A stretch of DNA of 24,761 nucleotides from Priapulus caudatus (GCF_000485595.1 NW_014578295.1:66064-90824); one strand, 5' to 3'; shown: positions 10,222 through 19,046, counted from the first letter of the stretch. Notes: generated from the letters alone by a model not told the origin. Translations and numbers: made by a program.

Positions 10222-10261
10222 GATAATATATAGATGGTCTAATAGAGATCTATATATTATC
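10222..10261. repeat. Perfect 14-bp hairpin
   Basis: gataatatatagat (10222-10235) pairs perfectly with 10248-10261 around a 12-base loop. It shares its last base with the first base of the next hairpin. The X1 equivalent (about 3725-3772) is altered by indels, and a different small hairpin (atacta/tagtat, 3727-3741) is seen there. Confidence 0.85.
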
Positions 10262-10326
10262 AGGAGTAAGATAATATAGGATCTTATATATTATCTTATA
10301 CATTATCCTATATTATCTTACTCCTG
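10261..10326. repeat. Perfect 21-bp hairpin
   Basis: Positions 10261-10281 and 10306-10326 are exact inverted repeats of 21 bases, with a 24-base AT-rich loop. The arms include caggagtaagataat and attatcttactcctg. X1 carries the same arms with inserted bases, for example GGAGCCTAAG near 3775 instead of GGAGTAAG. Confidence 0.9.
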
Positions 10327-10333
10327 ATATTAT

Positions 10334-10351
10334 GACATTCATGATAATGTC
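10334..10351. repeat. Small perfect hairpin
   Basis: gacatt (10334-10339) pairs with aatgtc (10346-10351) around a 6-base loop, 7 bases after the 21-bp hairpin. Confidence 0.7.
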
Positions 10352-10486
10352 GTTCCACGTTAAATCTAGTAAACCCCTCATTACATATATAGCCCCTTAC
10401 CCAGCGTACTCGCACTATATACTTCAGATAGATGCGCGTACACTAACCCCATCTCTTATCTACTCCCGCCCGTTAAACAAACGACA

Positions 10487-10515
10487 CTATATATATATAT
10501 AGGCCCTATATATAG
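10487..10515. repeat. TA-armed palindrome around GGCC
   Basis: (TA)n arms flank a GGCC core with one bulged base. In X1 the equivalent site (4072-4097) has a GGCCGGCC core with TA arms. Confidence 0.65.
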
Positions 10516-10541
10516 ATAATGCAAACTATTGCAGTTATCTA
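10513..10541. repeat. Near-perfect hairpin, 12/13-base arms
   Basis: tagataatgcaa (10513-10524) pairs with ttgcagttatcta (10529-10541) with a single bulged base and a 4-base loop. It abuts hairpins on both sides. Confidence 0.8.
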
Positions 10542-10568
10542 CCAAAAACACCTATAGGTGTCTTTGGT
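10541..10568. repeat. 28-bp palindrome, one mismatched pair
   Basis: The 28 bases are self-complementary at 13 of 14 pairs with no spacer. The centre is acacctataggtgt and the ends are accaaa/tttggt. The X1 equivalent (about 4129-4160) keeps the outline but is interrupted. Confidence 0.85.
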
Positions 10569-10569
10569 G

Positions 10570-10631
10570 GTTAACTATAATAGTTTAGCGAGCAGCTAAC
10601 ACAGCTGCCCAGCTTATAAGCTATAGTTAAC
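10570..10631. repeat. Nested cruciform in X3
   Basis: Outer arms gttaactata/tatagttaac (10570-10579 and 10622-10631) enclose a gcagct/agctgc stem (10592-10597 and 10603-10608) and a 12-base palindrome agcttataagct (10611-10622). This is the same design as 4163-4226 in X1. Confidence 0.85.
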
Positions 10632-10640
10632 TAGCTCCGG

Positions 10641-10663
10641 TGTGTATCGGTTTTATATACACA
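10641..10663. repeat. 7-bp hairpin after the cruciform
   Basis: tgtgtat (10641-10647) pairs with atacaca (10657-10663), loop of 9 bases. Confidence 0.6.
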
Positions 10664-10884
10664 AACTAAACCAGGTATAACCATTCCATTCTTATTCAAG
10701 CCGCTTTACTGTGCAACTTCTGACTCTTGAGTGAGAGAGGCTATCTCTTATGATAGCACGGGCGTAATATCTAGTATATGCCATATAGTATACATATGTT
10801 AATGTCCGTAGGTATATGAAAGTACCTCAGGTAAACTGTTCCCCCGTGCATCAACCATTGTCGATCTTAGCTAACAAAGGAAAC

Positions 10885-10938
10885 TTCAGGTGTGTGCTAT
10901 CACACACGTGCAATATTCTCTGCTACGCAACACCTGAA
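10885..10938. repeat. Inverted repeat near the end of X3
   Basis: Outer arms ttcaggtgt (10885-10893) and acacctgaa (10930-10938) are perfect. An inner stem tgtgtg/cacaca (10891-10896 and 10901-10906) with loop CTAT partly overlaps the outer arm and so competes with it. Its counterpart in X1 is 4523-4579. Confidence 0.8.
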
Positions 10939-11024
10939 ATTCACTGATAATAAATAGTGTGCGTTATATATATATATATATATATATATACCTATATAAC
11001 AATTAAACGCACAACAACAAAATT

Positions 11025-11994
11025 CGTTTTTAAGTCACTAACATGTTTATGCGACCTTGATATGTATTCAAGGCGGCTATATTTGAAGAGATTTCGCTTC
11101 CCAACCCTAAACTATACTTTCCCCCTTTATCGTTTAAGTATCATCGGCTCCGCATTGTCGTGCTATAGATGGACACGTTAGTTCATACCTGTAACGTAAC
11201 TGCAAATGCTTCATCGGGAATCTGTGTCAGTCTAGAGAGGTATACTGGACACGAATGTCTTGTACATTAGCATCGGCGCGTTTAACTCACGATAAACGTC
11301 ATGGGCTGGAGAACAGCTCTAACACGAATAAATATTGTGGCAGGTTCCAGAAATGCTCCACCACAGAGAAATGCGGGCGACTCAATTGGAGGAATCTCTG
11401 CAACAGTGCGAGTTTTTTTTAGAAGTGTAGTATGTCAAATAATCGTGCGCCAGAAAAGAAAGGTTGGCGCACGCCCTGTGCATTTCCTCTCATTGTTTAG
11501 TTTGCCTCTGGGTCAGTAATGTGTTTTATATTTACCCGGAATAGGCGATGGGTAGATCAAGCGCGTCTGACGTAGGAAATGGTGAAATCATTTACGGGTA
11601 GGAAAATACTATACACGTTGACATATAATACAACACAATACAATGCAATAAATAAAAATACAATGTAATGCAAATGCTGTGAGTGCAATACAATACAATA
11701 CAAACATTGCAATATAATAAACATAACACAATGCAATACAGTGCTATTTGCACTTTTACTACATAATTTTCCCCAAACAAATGTTGAAGGAACATGAACT
11801 TATGTGATGACGTGTTTTTTATTCTTCCGTGGTCGCGTTGGCAGCACATGTGGGTCTCGAGTGTACCACTAGTAAATACTGCATGTACCTTTATTAGGAA
11901 ATCGAACGCGCGTAAGCGTACAATAGCGAAATCAATTTTTGCCGCGGTTTTTCCCTCTGTATTTACACTCATCGTATCGCGGGAACGCGCGTGC

Positions 11995-11999
<5 letters not shown>
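11025..11999 (+). repeat. Block Y, copy 3
   Basis: Third Y copy, very close to Y2 and followed, like Y1, by a TG spacer and Z. The ACAAT-type tract is at 11620-11752. The long minus-strand frame 11592-12413 joins translated pentanucleotide and CA repeats and is not a gene. Confidence 0.92.
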
Positions 12000-12030
<31 letters not shown>

Positions 12031-12110
12031 CGTGCGTGCGTGGCGTGCGTGCGTTGCGTGCGTGCGTGCTGTGTGTATATGTGGTGGTATGTGCGCTGCG
12101 TGAGTGTGTG

Positions 12111-12153
<43 letters not shown>

Positions 12154-12332
12154 TGTGTGTGTGCTGTGTTTGTGCGTGTGCGTGCGGTGTCTCTGTATAT
12201 GTGCGCGCATATCGTGCGTGCGTGCGTGCGCGCGTGGTGCGTGCGTGCTGCGTGCATGCGTGGCGTGCGTGCGTGCGTGTTGTGTATGTGTTGTGTGTGC
12301 GTGAGTGTGTGTCTGTGTGTGTCTGTGTGTGG

Positions 12333-12369
<37 letters not shown>

Positions 12370-12388
12370 GTGCGTGCGCGTGCGTGCG
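12000..12388 (+). repeat. TG/GTGC spacer between Y3 and Z3
   Basis: Long TG runs and GTGC words make up about 390 bases, about 90 bases shorter than the spacer between Y1 and Z1. The 239- and 146-codon plus-strand frames across it are low-complexity translations. Confidence 0.9.
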
Positions 12389-13889
12389 TATGCGGCTGCG
12401 CGCACGTATGCACGCGCTGCCGTCAGCTTGAATTGTTGCTAGGCAGACGCCGCGTTACCGAGGCAGACGCGCACAGTGGTTTGGCGGGCGCGCGGAACAC
12501 TGGCACGAGGTAGGTCGCACGTAGACCAGCAGGAGTATTTAATAAAGAAACACCGACGACGACGAAATACGGTGAATATAATTACCGTGATTCTCACTGA
12601 CTGATTATTGGGCAGGAGCGAAAGCTGCAGGTGTTCGTGCGCGTGCAGACGTAAGCGACAGACGAGGGGAGGGGGGAGTGAAGAAATCCTCACACAGGCC
12701 ACCTGGCGGAAATTCACAATGGGAGAGGTTGTAACTCGTGAAAGATTTGTCGCGGGGAAGAGTAAATCTAGGCAAGATTTGTTTACGTCGAGTTAAATTA
12801 CCTGTATCAGGAGGACAAAACAAGAGACACCACTCGGAGAAGTTGAAGAGCTGCCGCATCTTGTGCGAACACGGTTATAGCGAGAAATTATAGCGAATAA
12901 AATTAACGTGAGGTACAAACGAGAGACACTCGAGAGGTTGAGGTTACACCGGTGTTTTGTACAGAGGGCGGAGTGATGATGAGATCTCGCGAGGTAAGTA
13001 GTTTCGTGATTGTCCGTTTTTACGTGCAGTAGTGTCCTCTAATATGTAACGTCGGTGGGTAGTTTCTGCAGGATGCCCAACGGGGCTGGCCCATCCACAT
13101 AGCTGAGACGCGTACAGCGAGCGAGCGACACGCGACCGGTAGCTTAAAAATCATGTCATTCAGCATGTGTATATGTGTGGATAGCATTGACGAGCTGCGC
13201 GCTGCTGCTGCTGCTGCTGCTCTACCTTGCGGTGGCCATTGTGATGTTTTTCGGCGCGCGAGTTCTTTGGCGTCGCGTCGGACACCGTGATTTCGGACAT
13301 AGTGCACATTTCGCAATGTTTCACCGCGTATATATATATATATATAATATATATATTTATAATATATGCGTGCTGCGTGCGTGCGTGCGTGCGTGGCGTG
13401 CGTGCGTGCGTGTCGTGGTGCGTGCGGTGCGTGCGCGCGAGCGTGTGTGTGTGTGTGGTGTGTGTGTGTGTGTGTGTGTTGTTGTGCGTGTGTTGAGTGT
13501 TTACACGAATAGATTTCTCGGTTAGTGGGTCTCAGAAGGCTGTATTCTGGCCGTAATTTGGAAGGCCGTGATTTATTAGAAACGGCTGGCGTTCACTAGA
13601 TGACTGAATAAGAAACAGAACCTCTCGCATCGCGTAGAGACATTGCTACTTCATGCTGATGGTGTCGAGGAATAATGAACAAGCATGCTGCTATCGCTAT
13701 CCCGACACGCGTGGGCTAGTGAATCTATTCAACTATTAATTACCCGTTATTACAACTGAATTTAGTGTTGTAACCATGTTACGTATAAGGTATTGGGAAG
13801 AAGGTGTAAATGATTGACGCGTCAGGTTAATCAATCTCGCGAATATCGCGAAGTTAAAATAATAACCAACACAATTAAATTGGACTCTA
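12389..13889 (+). repeat. Block Z, copy 3 (second Z)
   Basis: Counterpart of 6230-7867. It has a pure CTG repeat (13201-13222), a TA tract (13329-13368) and a GTGC/TG tract (13371-13490). At 12991-12998 the plus strand reads GAG/GTAAGT, an ideal 5' splice-site match. The same position in Z1 (about 6883-6895) is disrupted. I find no partner acceptor or clear exon. Confidence 0.9.
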
Positions 13890-13896
13890 TTATTGC

Positions 13897-13932
<36 letters not shown>
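13889..13932 (+). repeat. TTA microsatellite at the Z3/W1 junction
   Basis: About 14 TTA/ATT units link Z3 to W1. W2 also begins inside a short ttattattt tract (19917-19926), so the left edge of W lies in this microsatellite both times. Confidence 0.92.
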
Positions 13933-13933
<1 letters not shown>

Positions 13934-14599
13934 TGCATCTTTTATATGTTTTATATGGCTGAGCCTGCTTTGTTTTCTTAGGCGGTTAGTGTATGGAGCG
14001 TTATGCGTGTTCTTGAATATTAAAAACTAATAGGTCGTTGCGGCGTTATGTGTGATCGTGAAACGCTCCATCTCTATAATTCTCGCCCTCTACTCGGGGA
14101 ATAGAACACGAGACATCATTGACCATTGTCAGGACATTGGCAGTGGGGCATTTATTACAGGCCGCCTCTTACAATCGGCTTGGTTTTTATTTGAGTTAGC
14201 GAGCTACTATGTACAAACCAGCGCAGTTCCCACAGGTTTGCAGAACAGCGATTGCTGTAAAATCGACGTAATGGAATTACTCTTGTGCGTGTCGATATAT
14301 CGTTTCAAGCAAAATATCCTTTCAACAAATATTGCATGACGCGCAACAAATTGTTCAACCATGCTATTAAATATTGTCATCAAACCATCGGCATTGCGAA
14401 AGCAAAATCATCGCGCCATCTTTATAAAAAGCGACCGCATATTGTTCGTGTAGGCCTAGCTCTTCGTTCATTACTAAACAAACCTAGCACAAATTAAACG
14501 TAATTTCATCATGCGAGAACAGCGACAAATGGGGCTTTGTGTTCGATGACGCTGATTCATTACCCATGGCATGTGTTATGAAAGAATCGAATATCGATA

Positions 14600-14657
14600 G
14601 TATATATATATAATATATATATATATAATATATAATATATATACGGTATATATATTG
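14600..14657. repeat. Expanded TA tract in W1
   Basis: Nearly 60 bases of interrupted (TA)n stand where W2 has only about 15 bases (20571-20585). This is a repeat-length difference distinct from the background point indels. Confidence 0.88.
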
Positions 14658-14767
14658 TATACGGTCTTGATGTTCTGCACAAAAATGTGCGGATGCTTCG
14701 TACGGCTATGATATCCCAGTACAATAGCGTATCGTGTGCTACAGTCGCTAACACGCTAGCTCTAGTA

Positions 14768-14850
14768 TATACGCCCATCGTTGCCTCCGCTACTAAGATG
14801 TGTTTTGCCTGTGGCAAGTCAGTTTTTGGTAATCGAAGGGCTGGCGTATA
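14768..14850. repeat. Imperfect inverted repeat in W1
   Basis: tatacgcc (14768-14775) pairs with ggcgtata (14843-14850). The outer sequences ctctagtat and atagtactag extend the complementarity with gaps. In W2 the same site gives a perfect 10-base stem agccctcgtt/aacgagggct (20700-20709 and 20752-20761). Confidence 0.6.
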
Positions 14851-17818
14851 ATAGTACTAGTTAACAGCATAAGTTTCACCACTGACGACAGTGCACTCGC
14901 TTATAACTACAACTCGGGTTATCTCCCGCTTTAGGCAATATAACGCTTACTAGGTATTTACAAGCAGTCGTAACGTGATAAATAATAACAGCAACGCGAG
15001 GAGCGGGACAGACCCTTGAAACCAAAGACTAGCCCCTAGCATGCATATCAAATAAGGTACCTCCTACAAACCGCGTACAATGACAGTCAAGTAACGACAA
15101 ATCAGGTTCATCCATCTTAAAAGAAAATAACGATAAATAAGACAAGTGTTCGTACTCTACATACGCGCACGATGCAATGACAATTAATACAAATCAAGGA
15201 TCCAACGGCCACATCAAAAAATATAATTAAATAAATAAATGTGTTATTGCAGTCCATTATTACACATGGTGTTTCGCGTAATTTAAGCGACGGTGGTTTA
15301 GAGAGCGTTACAGGCACTATCACTGCTCGTCGCTCGAGTAATCTCAACTCGTATTCATTAAGTATGTTAAACGTGTACCTCTATAACAGGAGGTGCGATC
15401 GTAGGTGATTGTGTACAGCGGAGAAAACTGCCACATACGGCAACTGAAATACAAATCTAAAAAATGATCGCGAAACAGAACTCGGGATGTCGAATTGGGG
15501 GTCAAGGGGTCCAACAGTAAAAATGTGTCAATGGGAGGGGGAATATTTTTCCCGTTAACTTCAGGTAGAGGAAGAAATAACGGAATTGCGGCACAAATCT
15601 GCACACGGCTCGACCTAACGCTCTTAATATTCTATCAAGAGCATAGATAATACCTAGATGTACAACGAAAAACGGAAAAAGTGCTGTTTCACGACATGAT
15701 TATTACTACTTTGCCTGCGAGTCAGAATAATTTTATGTACTGGCATTAAGCAAGTAATCATTTGCTACTCTAAAACAGAGACCAACCGCTTGTCCAATTA
15801 CGATACTCCTGGCTGAGATATTGGCTCCGTAAACCTCCCCAACCAGGCATCACAGCGCCTCGAATGCCACTTATTCTCACGCATACACGCCTCTAAGGTG
15901 CCTATCGTGAAAGTTCGGTTTTTCCGTCCATAAACTTTATGAATGAAGCGCGACTTTCGGGAGCGATGCCTATGGACCTTTATCTCCCATTATCATTTCC
16001 TAGCACGGCTAATCCGTCATGATTGGAGCCGGCAATGTTTTCTTAATTGAAGTTTTACAATGCAGGCTCAGTTACTATATGGTGTTGTAATAGTACCAAA
16101 TTTGGGCATTGACATCAATTTCCAGCGCTCGCAAGCGGTGACCGGAAACGATAAGCCGAAATGCTTAGAGGGTGTAGGTTGCTGAAATGATAGTGATTCG
16201 AGCGCATGTGATGCCTGTGGGGGGGAGGTTTAGGAGCTAATAATCTCAGCGCTAGGATGTCATTGTATTGGACATAGCGTGGCTTGTTTTAGAGAAGCAA
16301 AGAAATTTCTGCTTAAATCGTCAGTAGCGCATAAATTATTCTAGACTCGCAGGCCAACGTGAATAATATCATAGTCGTGAAATAAGGGCCCTATTTTCCA
16401 GTTTTTTATCCGTTGTAGTCCTCCTAGGTAGTTATTAGCGCTCTTGATCTCTATGTAAGTGTGATCTGGGGAGGAAACGCGCATACCGAGCGGGCAAAAT
16501 GAGGTGCACAGGTCAAAGGTGCATGGGGAAAGATCAGATATGCAGACATTTTCTCAGAATGGTCTAAACGACGAGTGCAAAACTTTTAGTGTTTGCACGC
16601 TGACGCTAACCGTTTTTATCACTTTATTGAAAGACATGAAATCTACTTTCCCTGACGTGGCGAAAGAGTAGTGTCTGATAACGCTTGTTGAGCCTGCAAT
16701 GAGGAGGGTTAACATTAATTTTGACTGTTAACAAGGACTGAACTGCTTTGCTTTTTGAACGCCCCTCCCCCGCGCGCGTAGCACAGCATACCACCCAGAC
16801 CCCATCCGCCACTCTCCCTTTCCCGCACGGCGGCTCGCCCACACCAGCCACTATCGTTCCTGCGCTCGAAGCAGATCTATGATAACATGTTAATATAAGG
16901 AAGTCATTAAAGTTACAACAGCTGTATCTTATTACTGTACTACAGTAGGTATACGCAAAGCTATCATAGATTTTGATCTGTTTAGTAGTACCAGACAAGT
17001 GTGCCCCGGACGCCCGTCTTGTAGAAACGCAGTTTCAGTTCGATATTTGCGATCACGCACGCTCGCCCACTAAATTGGCCATTAACTACAAAAGGGAATT
17101 AAGCATTAGGGAATTCACTGGGAATTCGCTTTAGTCTGTATTGTCGGGCAACAGTGAACTGACTGACACAGGCGTTTGCTGGTAGCATGTCAGTTCGTAG
17201 ACATCGTTGAACAGTTGTTTGGCATCTAAAAGCGCACGAATAAACTATAATAAAACTGAGAAATAACCCTAATTAGCCCTTCAATGACTACGACCACGCG
17301 CAATGCATCACGATGTTTACTCGGTGACCGATGCCCTCGCAAAATTCCATGTTGATACAAATCAGCACGTGGCCTCAAACTCTTTCAATGAGACGCCCCA
17401 GTGTTTCAAAGGCACATCATAACACAAAACCCCAATGCTCGATAGGCTGAACGCCCCTAGAGCAGAGACGACACTGCTGAAAATGGTTTGGATCGAATCC
17501 CATTTGTTTTTTAATTATTTTCTGTGTTTTCTGTATTTTTCTAATGTTACTCCAATATTGTACATGATTTATTTAGCAAAATTTAATACAACAAATAATT
17601 TTTTGGGTTTATAGAGTTAGGGTTGAGTGTTGGGTCACAATCACCATCAAAAACGAGGAGTTTGAGGTACGTGATTTGTATAAACCAATAGGATTTGGGA
17701 GGTATCGCAGGCACCAGCTGTAATAAATTACGCCATATACGGTCATAATGCGGCACGATGCGGAGTTGTAACGGTATTGGTAGCAAGGGCAGATTCGTGA
17801 TATTGTTCCGAGTACGAA

Positions 17819-18250
17819 GCGCACGCACGCACATGTACGTACGCACGCTCGCACGCACGCACGCACGTGTACGTGCACACGCACGCACACACCCATGCAC
17901 GCACGTGTACGTGCGCACGCACGTATACATGCACATGCACACGCGCGCACGCACGCACGCACGCACGTGTACGTGCACACACACGCACGCACGCACGTGT
18001 ACGTGCACACGCACGCACACACTCATGCACGCACGTGTACGTGCGCACGCACGTATACATGCAAATGCACACGCGCGCACGCACGCGCGCACGCGCGAGC
18101 GTGTACGTGCACACGCACGCACACACTCATGCACGCACGTGTACGTGCGCACGCACGTATACATGCAAATGCACACGCGCGCACGCACGCACGCACGCGC
18201 GAGCGTGTACGTGCACACGCACGCACACACTCATGCTCGCGCACGCTCAT
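17819..18250 (+). repeat. ACGC array with 104-bp higher-order unit (W1)
   Basis: CACGC/GCACGTGTACGTGC words form a longer repeat marked by an ACTCATGC landmark at 18021, 18125 and 18229, exactly 104 bases apart. A related ACCCATGC lies at 17891, 130 bases earlier. Each unit carries cacgt-gt-acgtg hairpins and alternating purine/pyrimidine runs. The long frames on both strands here (17583-18230 minus, 17758-18664 plus) are translations of the array. Confidence 0.92.
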
Positions 18251-18351
18251 GGAATTTGGGAGCTGTACAGGCACACCCCGACCTGCTGTACAACATACAC
18301 TATAGCATGCGTCAGCATTACTTCAACCTTGAAGACGTACGGCTTCGTAGC

Positions 18352-18490
18352 CACGTGGGCTAGCAGCGGATTGGAAAGGAAAGCCATGCTGCACCACTTG
18401 ACCTATAGTTTAATTGGACGGGACACCTGCAGGTCACACGTGGGGGGTCACATGACTGTGACCACGTGGTGTCCCACGGCTGTATATAAG
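18352..18490 (+). promoter_or_regulatory. Promoter-like module: E-boxes and TATA box
   Basis: Three CACGTG E-boxes (18352-18357, 18437-18442, 18463-18468) and a CACATG (18449-18454) lie within about 130 bases upstream of TATATAAG (18483-18490). The two downstream E-boxes sit in a nested palindrome: outer arms gggacacc/ggtgtccc (18420-18427 and 18468-18475), inner arms ggtcac/gtgacc (18446-18451 and 18458-18463). CACGTG is bound by bHLH factors such as USF, Myc/Max and CLOCK families. That this is an active RNA polymerase II promoter is inference from spacing and from its presence in W2, where an inserted base breaks the third E-box. Confidence 0.5.
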
Positions 18491-18518
18491 CTGCGGCGTC
18501 AAGCTCCAAAGCAACACA

Positions 18519-18747
18519 GAGCCAGCTTGGCTCAGTCAGGGAAGCTCGCACCCTCCCACTGGTCTTTAGCTGCTGGCGGCTTGTCCGCCCTGCTAGGTGA
18601 CCATGTAGGGTGTAGCGGAGCTCGGTCACAAGTCTACGCAAGGATACACAACGCAGGACGATGATCACGCCGCTTGCTGCCCCTTTCCTGACGCAAGGAT
18701 ACACAGCGCGGAGCCAGCTCGGCTCAGTCAGGGAAGCTCGCACCCTC
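18519..18747 (+). repeat. 37-bp direct repeats downstream of the TATA box
   Basis: A 37-base sequence starting GAGCCAGC and ending GCTCGCACCCTC is present at 18519-18555 and 18711-18747 with one difference. A second word, acgcaaggatacaca, repeats at 18636-18650 and 18691-18705, directly before the second 37-mer. The island is thus built of internally duplicated modules. W2 has the same pair at 24340-24376 and 24533-24569. Confidence 0.9.
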
Positions 18748-18750
18748 ACT

Positions 18751-18842
18751 GCTCGCGCACGCACGCACGTGTAAGTTCACACGCACGCATGCACGCACGT
18801 GTACGTGGACACGCACGCACGCAGCACGCACGTGTACGTGCA
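18751..18842 (+). repeat. Short ACGC array after the island (W1)
   Basis: CACGC/ACGTGTACGTG words close the island on its right side. The W2 counterpart is 24573-24671. Confidence 0.85.
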
Positions 18843-19046
18843 CTACATAAACAGTGCTTTCTATCAGAACATGTGGTCATTCATCTGTAAATGTCCAGCA
18901 GCACGATTTGCTTCTGCCAACCACAACACATAACAAATACACGTGACCTGATCTATGACGTCACGTGAAACATCGCTATTAGGCCTGCGCGATGGCGTGT
19001 GTATATGTTTGCTAGTGAATTAGACCCGCTAAAATTCGAGACTGTT

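Larger units (their letters stand above)
9050..11024 (+). repeat. Block X, copy 3 (second X)
   Basis: This is the counterpart of 2336-4710. It is shorter by about 17 percent and holds the cleanest set of hairpins, with consecutive inverted repeats from 10222 to 10663 and further ones at 10740-10757 and 10885-10938. No open frame of note survives in both X copies. (I number it X3 to keep it in register with Y3 and Z3. There is no X2.). Confidence 0.9.
18234..18762. repeat. 13-bp direct repeats bracketing the W1 island
   Basis: tgctcgcgcacgc occurs exactly at 18234-18246 and 18750-18762, on either side of 503 bases of non-array sequence. The same pair occurs in W2 (24060-24072 and 24572-24584). 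They could be a target-site duplication of an inserted element, or simply array sequence on both sides. The island does not begin TG or end CA, which argues against a plain LTR. Confidence 0.7.
13924..18932 (+). repeat. Block W, copy 1
   Basis: This approximately 5-kb block aligns end to end with 19917-24761, at which point the window stops. Divergence is mainly scattered small indels. Landmarks shared by both copies are a TATAAAAAG word (14423-14431), a TA tract, a long IR around 14768-14850, repeated GGGAATTC words near 17095-17128, an ACGC array and the promoter-like island. Open frames such as 14052-14339 and 14285-14497 are broken in W2. I find no gene in the roughly 3 kb from 14660 to 17800. 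Confidence 0.93.

Noticed and set aside
11592-12413. 273-codon minus-strand open frame
   Set aside because: It joins CA-repeat translation (Thr-His) to pentanucleotide translation. The corresponding Y1 and Y2 regions do not keep the frame.
12991-12998. Ideal GAG/GTAAGT splice donor as evidence for a gene in Z
   Set aside because: A single 8-base match is expected by chance in sequence of this length, the site is disrupted in Z1, and no matching exon or acceptor is visible.
14052-14497. Two overlapping frames of 95 and 70 codons in W1 that look less repetitive
   Set aside because: The aligned W2 sequence (about 20041-20480) breaks both frames with several indels and a stop. I recognise no domain.
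17156-17206. GAACTGAC/GTCAGTTC inverted repeat in W1
   Set aside because: It has 8-base arms with a long loop and is disrupted in W2. It is compatible with chance.
17490-17500. GGATCGAATCC, which resembles a tRNA/SINE B box, followed by T runs
   Set aside because: It has one mismatch to the B-box consensus. I could not form a T-arm or acceptor stem around it, and the upstream A-box candidate is poor. It is present in W2 too, but that is only block duplication.
17819-18250. Regular landmark spacing that might suggest a CRISPR array
   Set aside because: The units are continuous low-complexity ACGC repeats with no unique spacers and no cas-like genes.
17758-18664. 200-265-codon frames across the ACGC array
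   Set aside because: His/Ala/Arg/Thr repeats come from the array. The frames differ in W2 and the island part reads in shifted frames there.
18247-18749. Island as a complete LTR
   Set aside because: It has a TATA box and bracketing direct repeats but no TG...CA termini, no primer-binding site and no coding region next to it. It is kept only as a promoter-like island.
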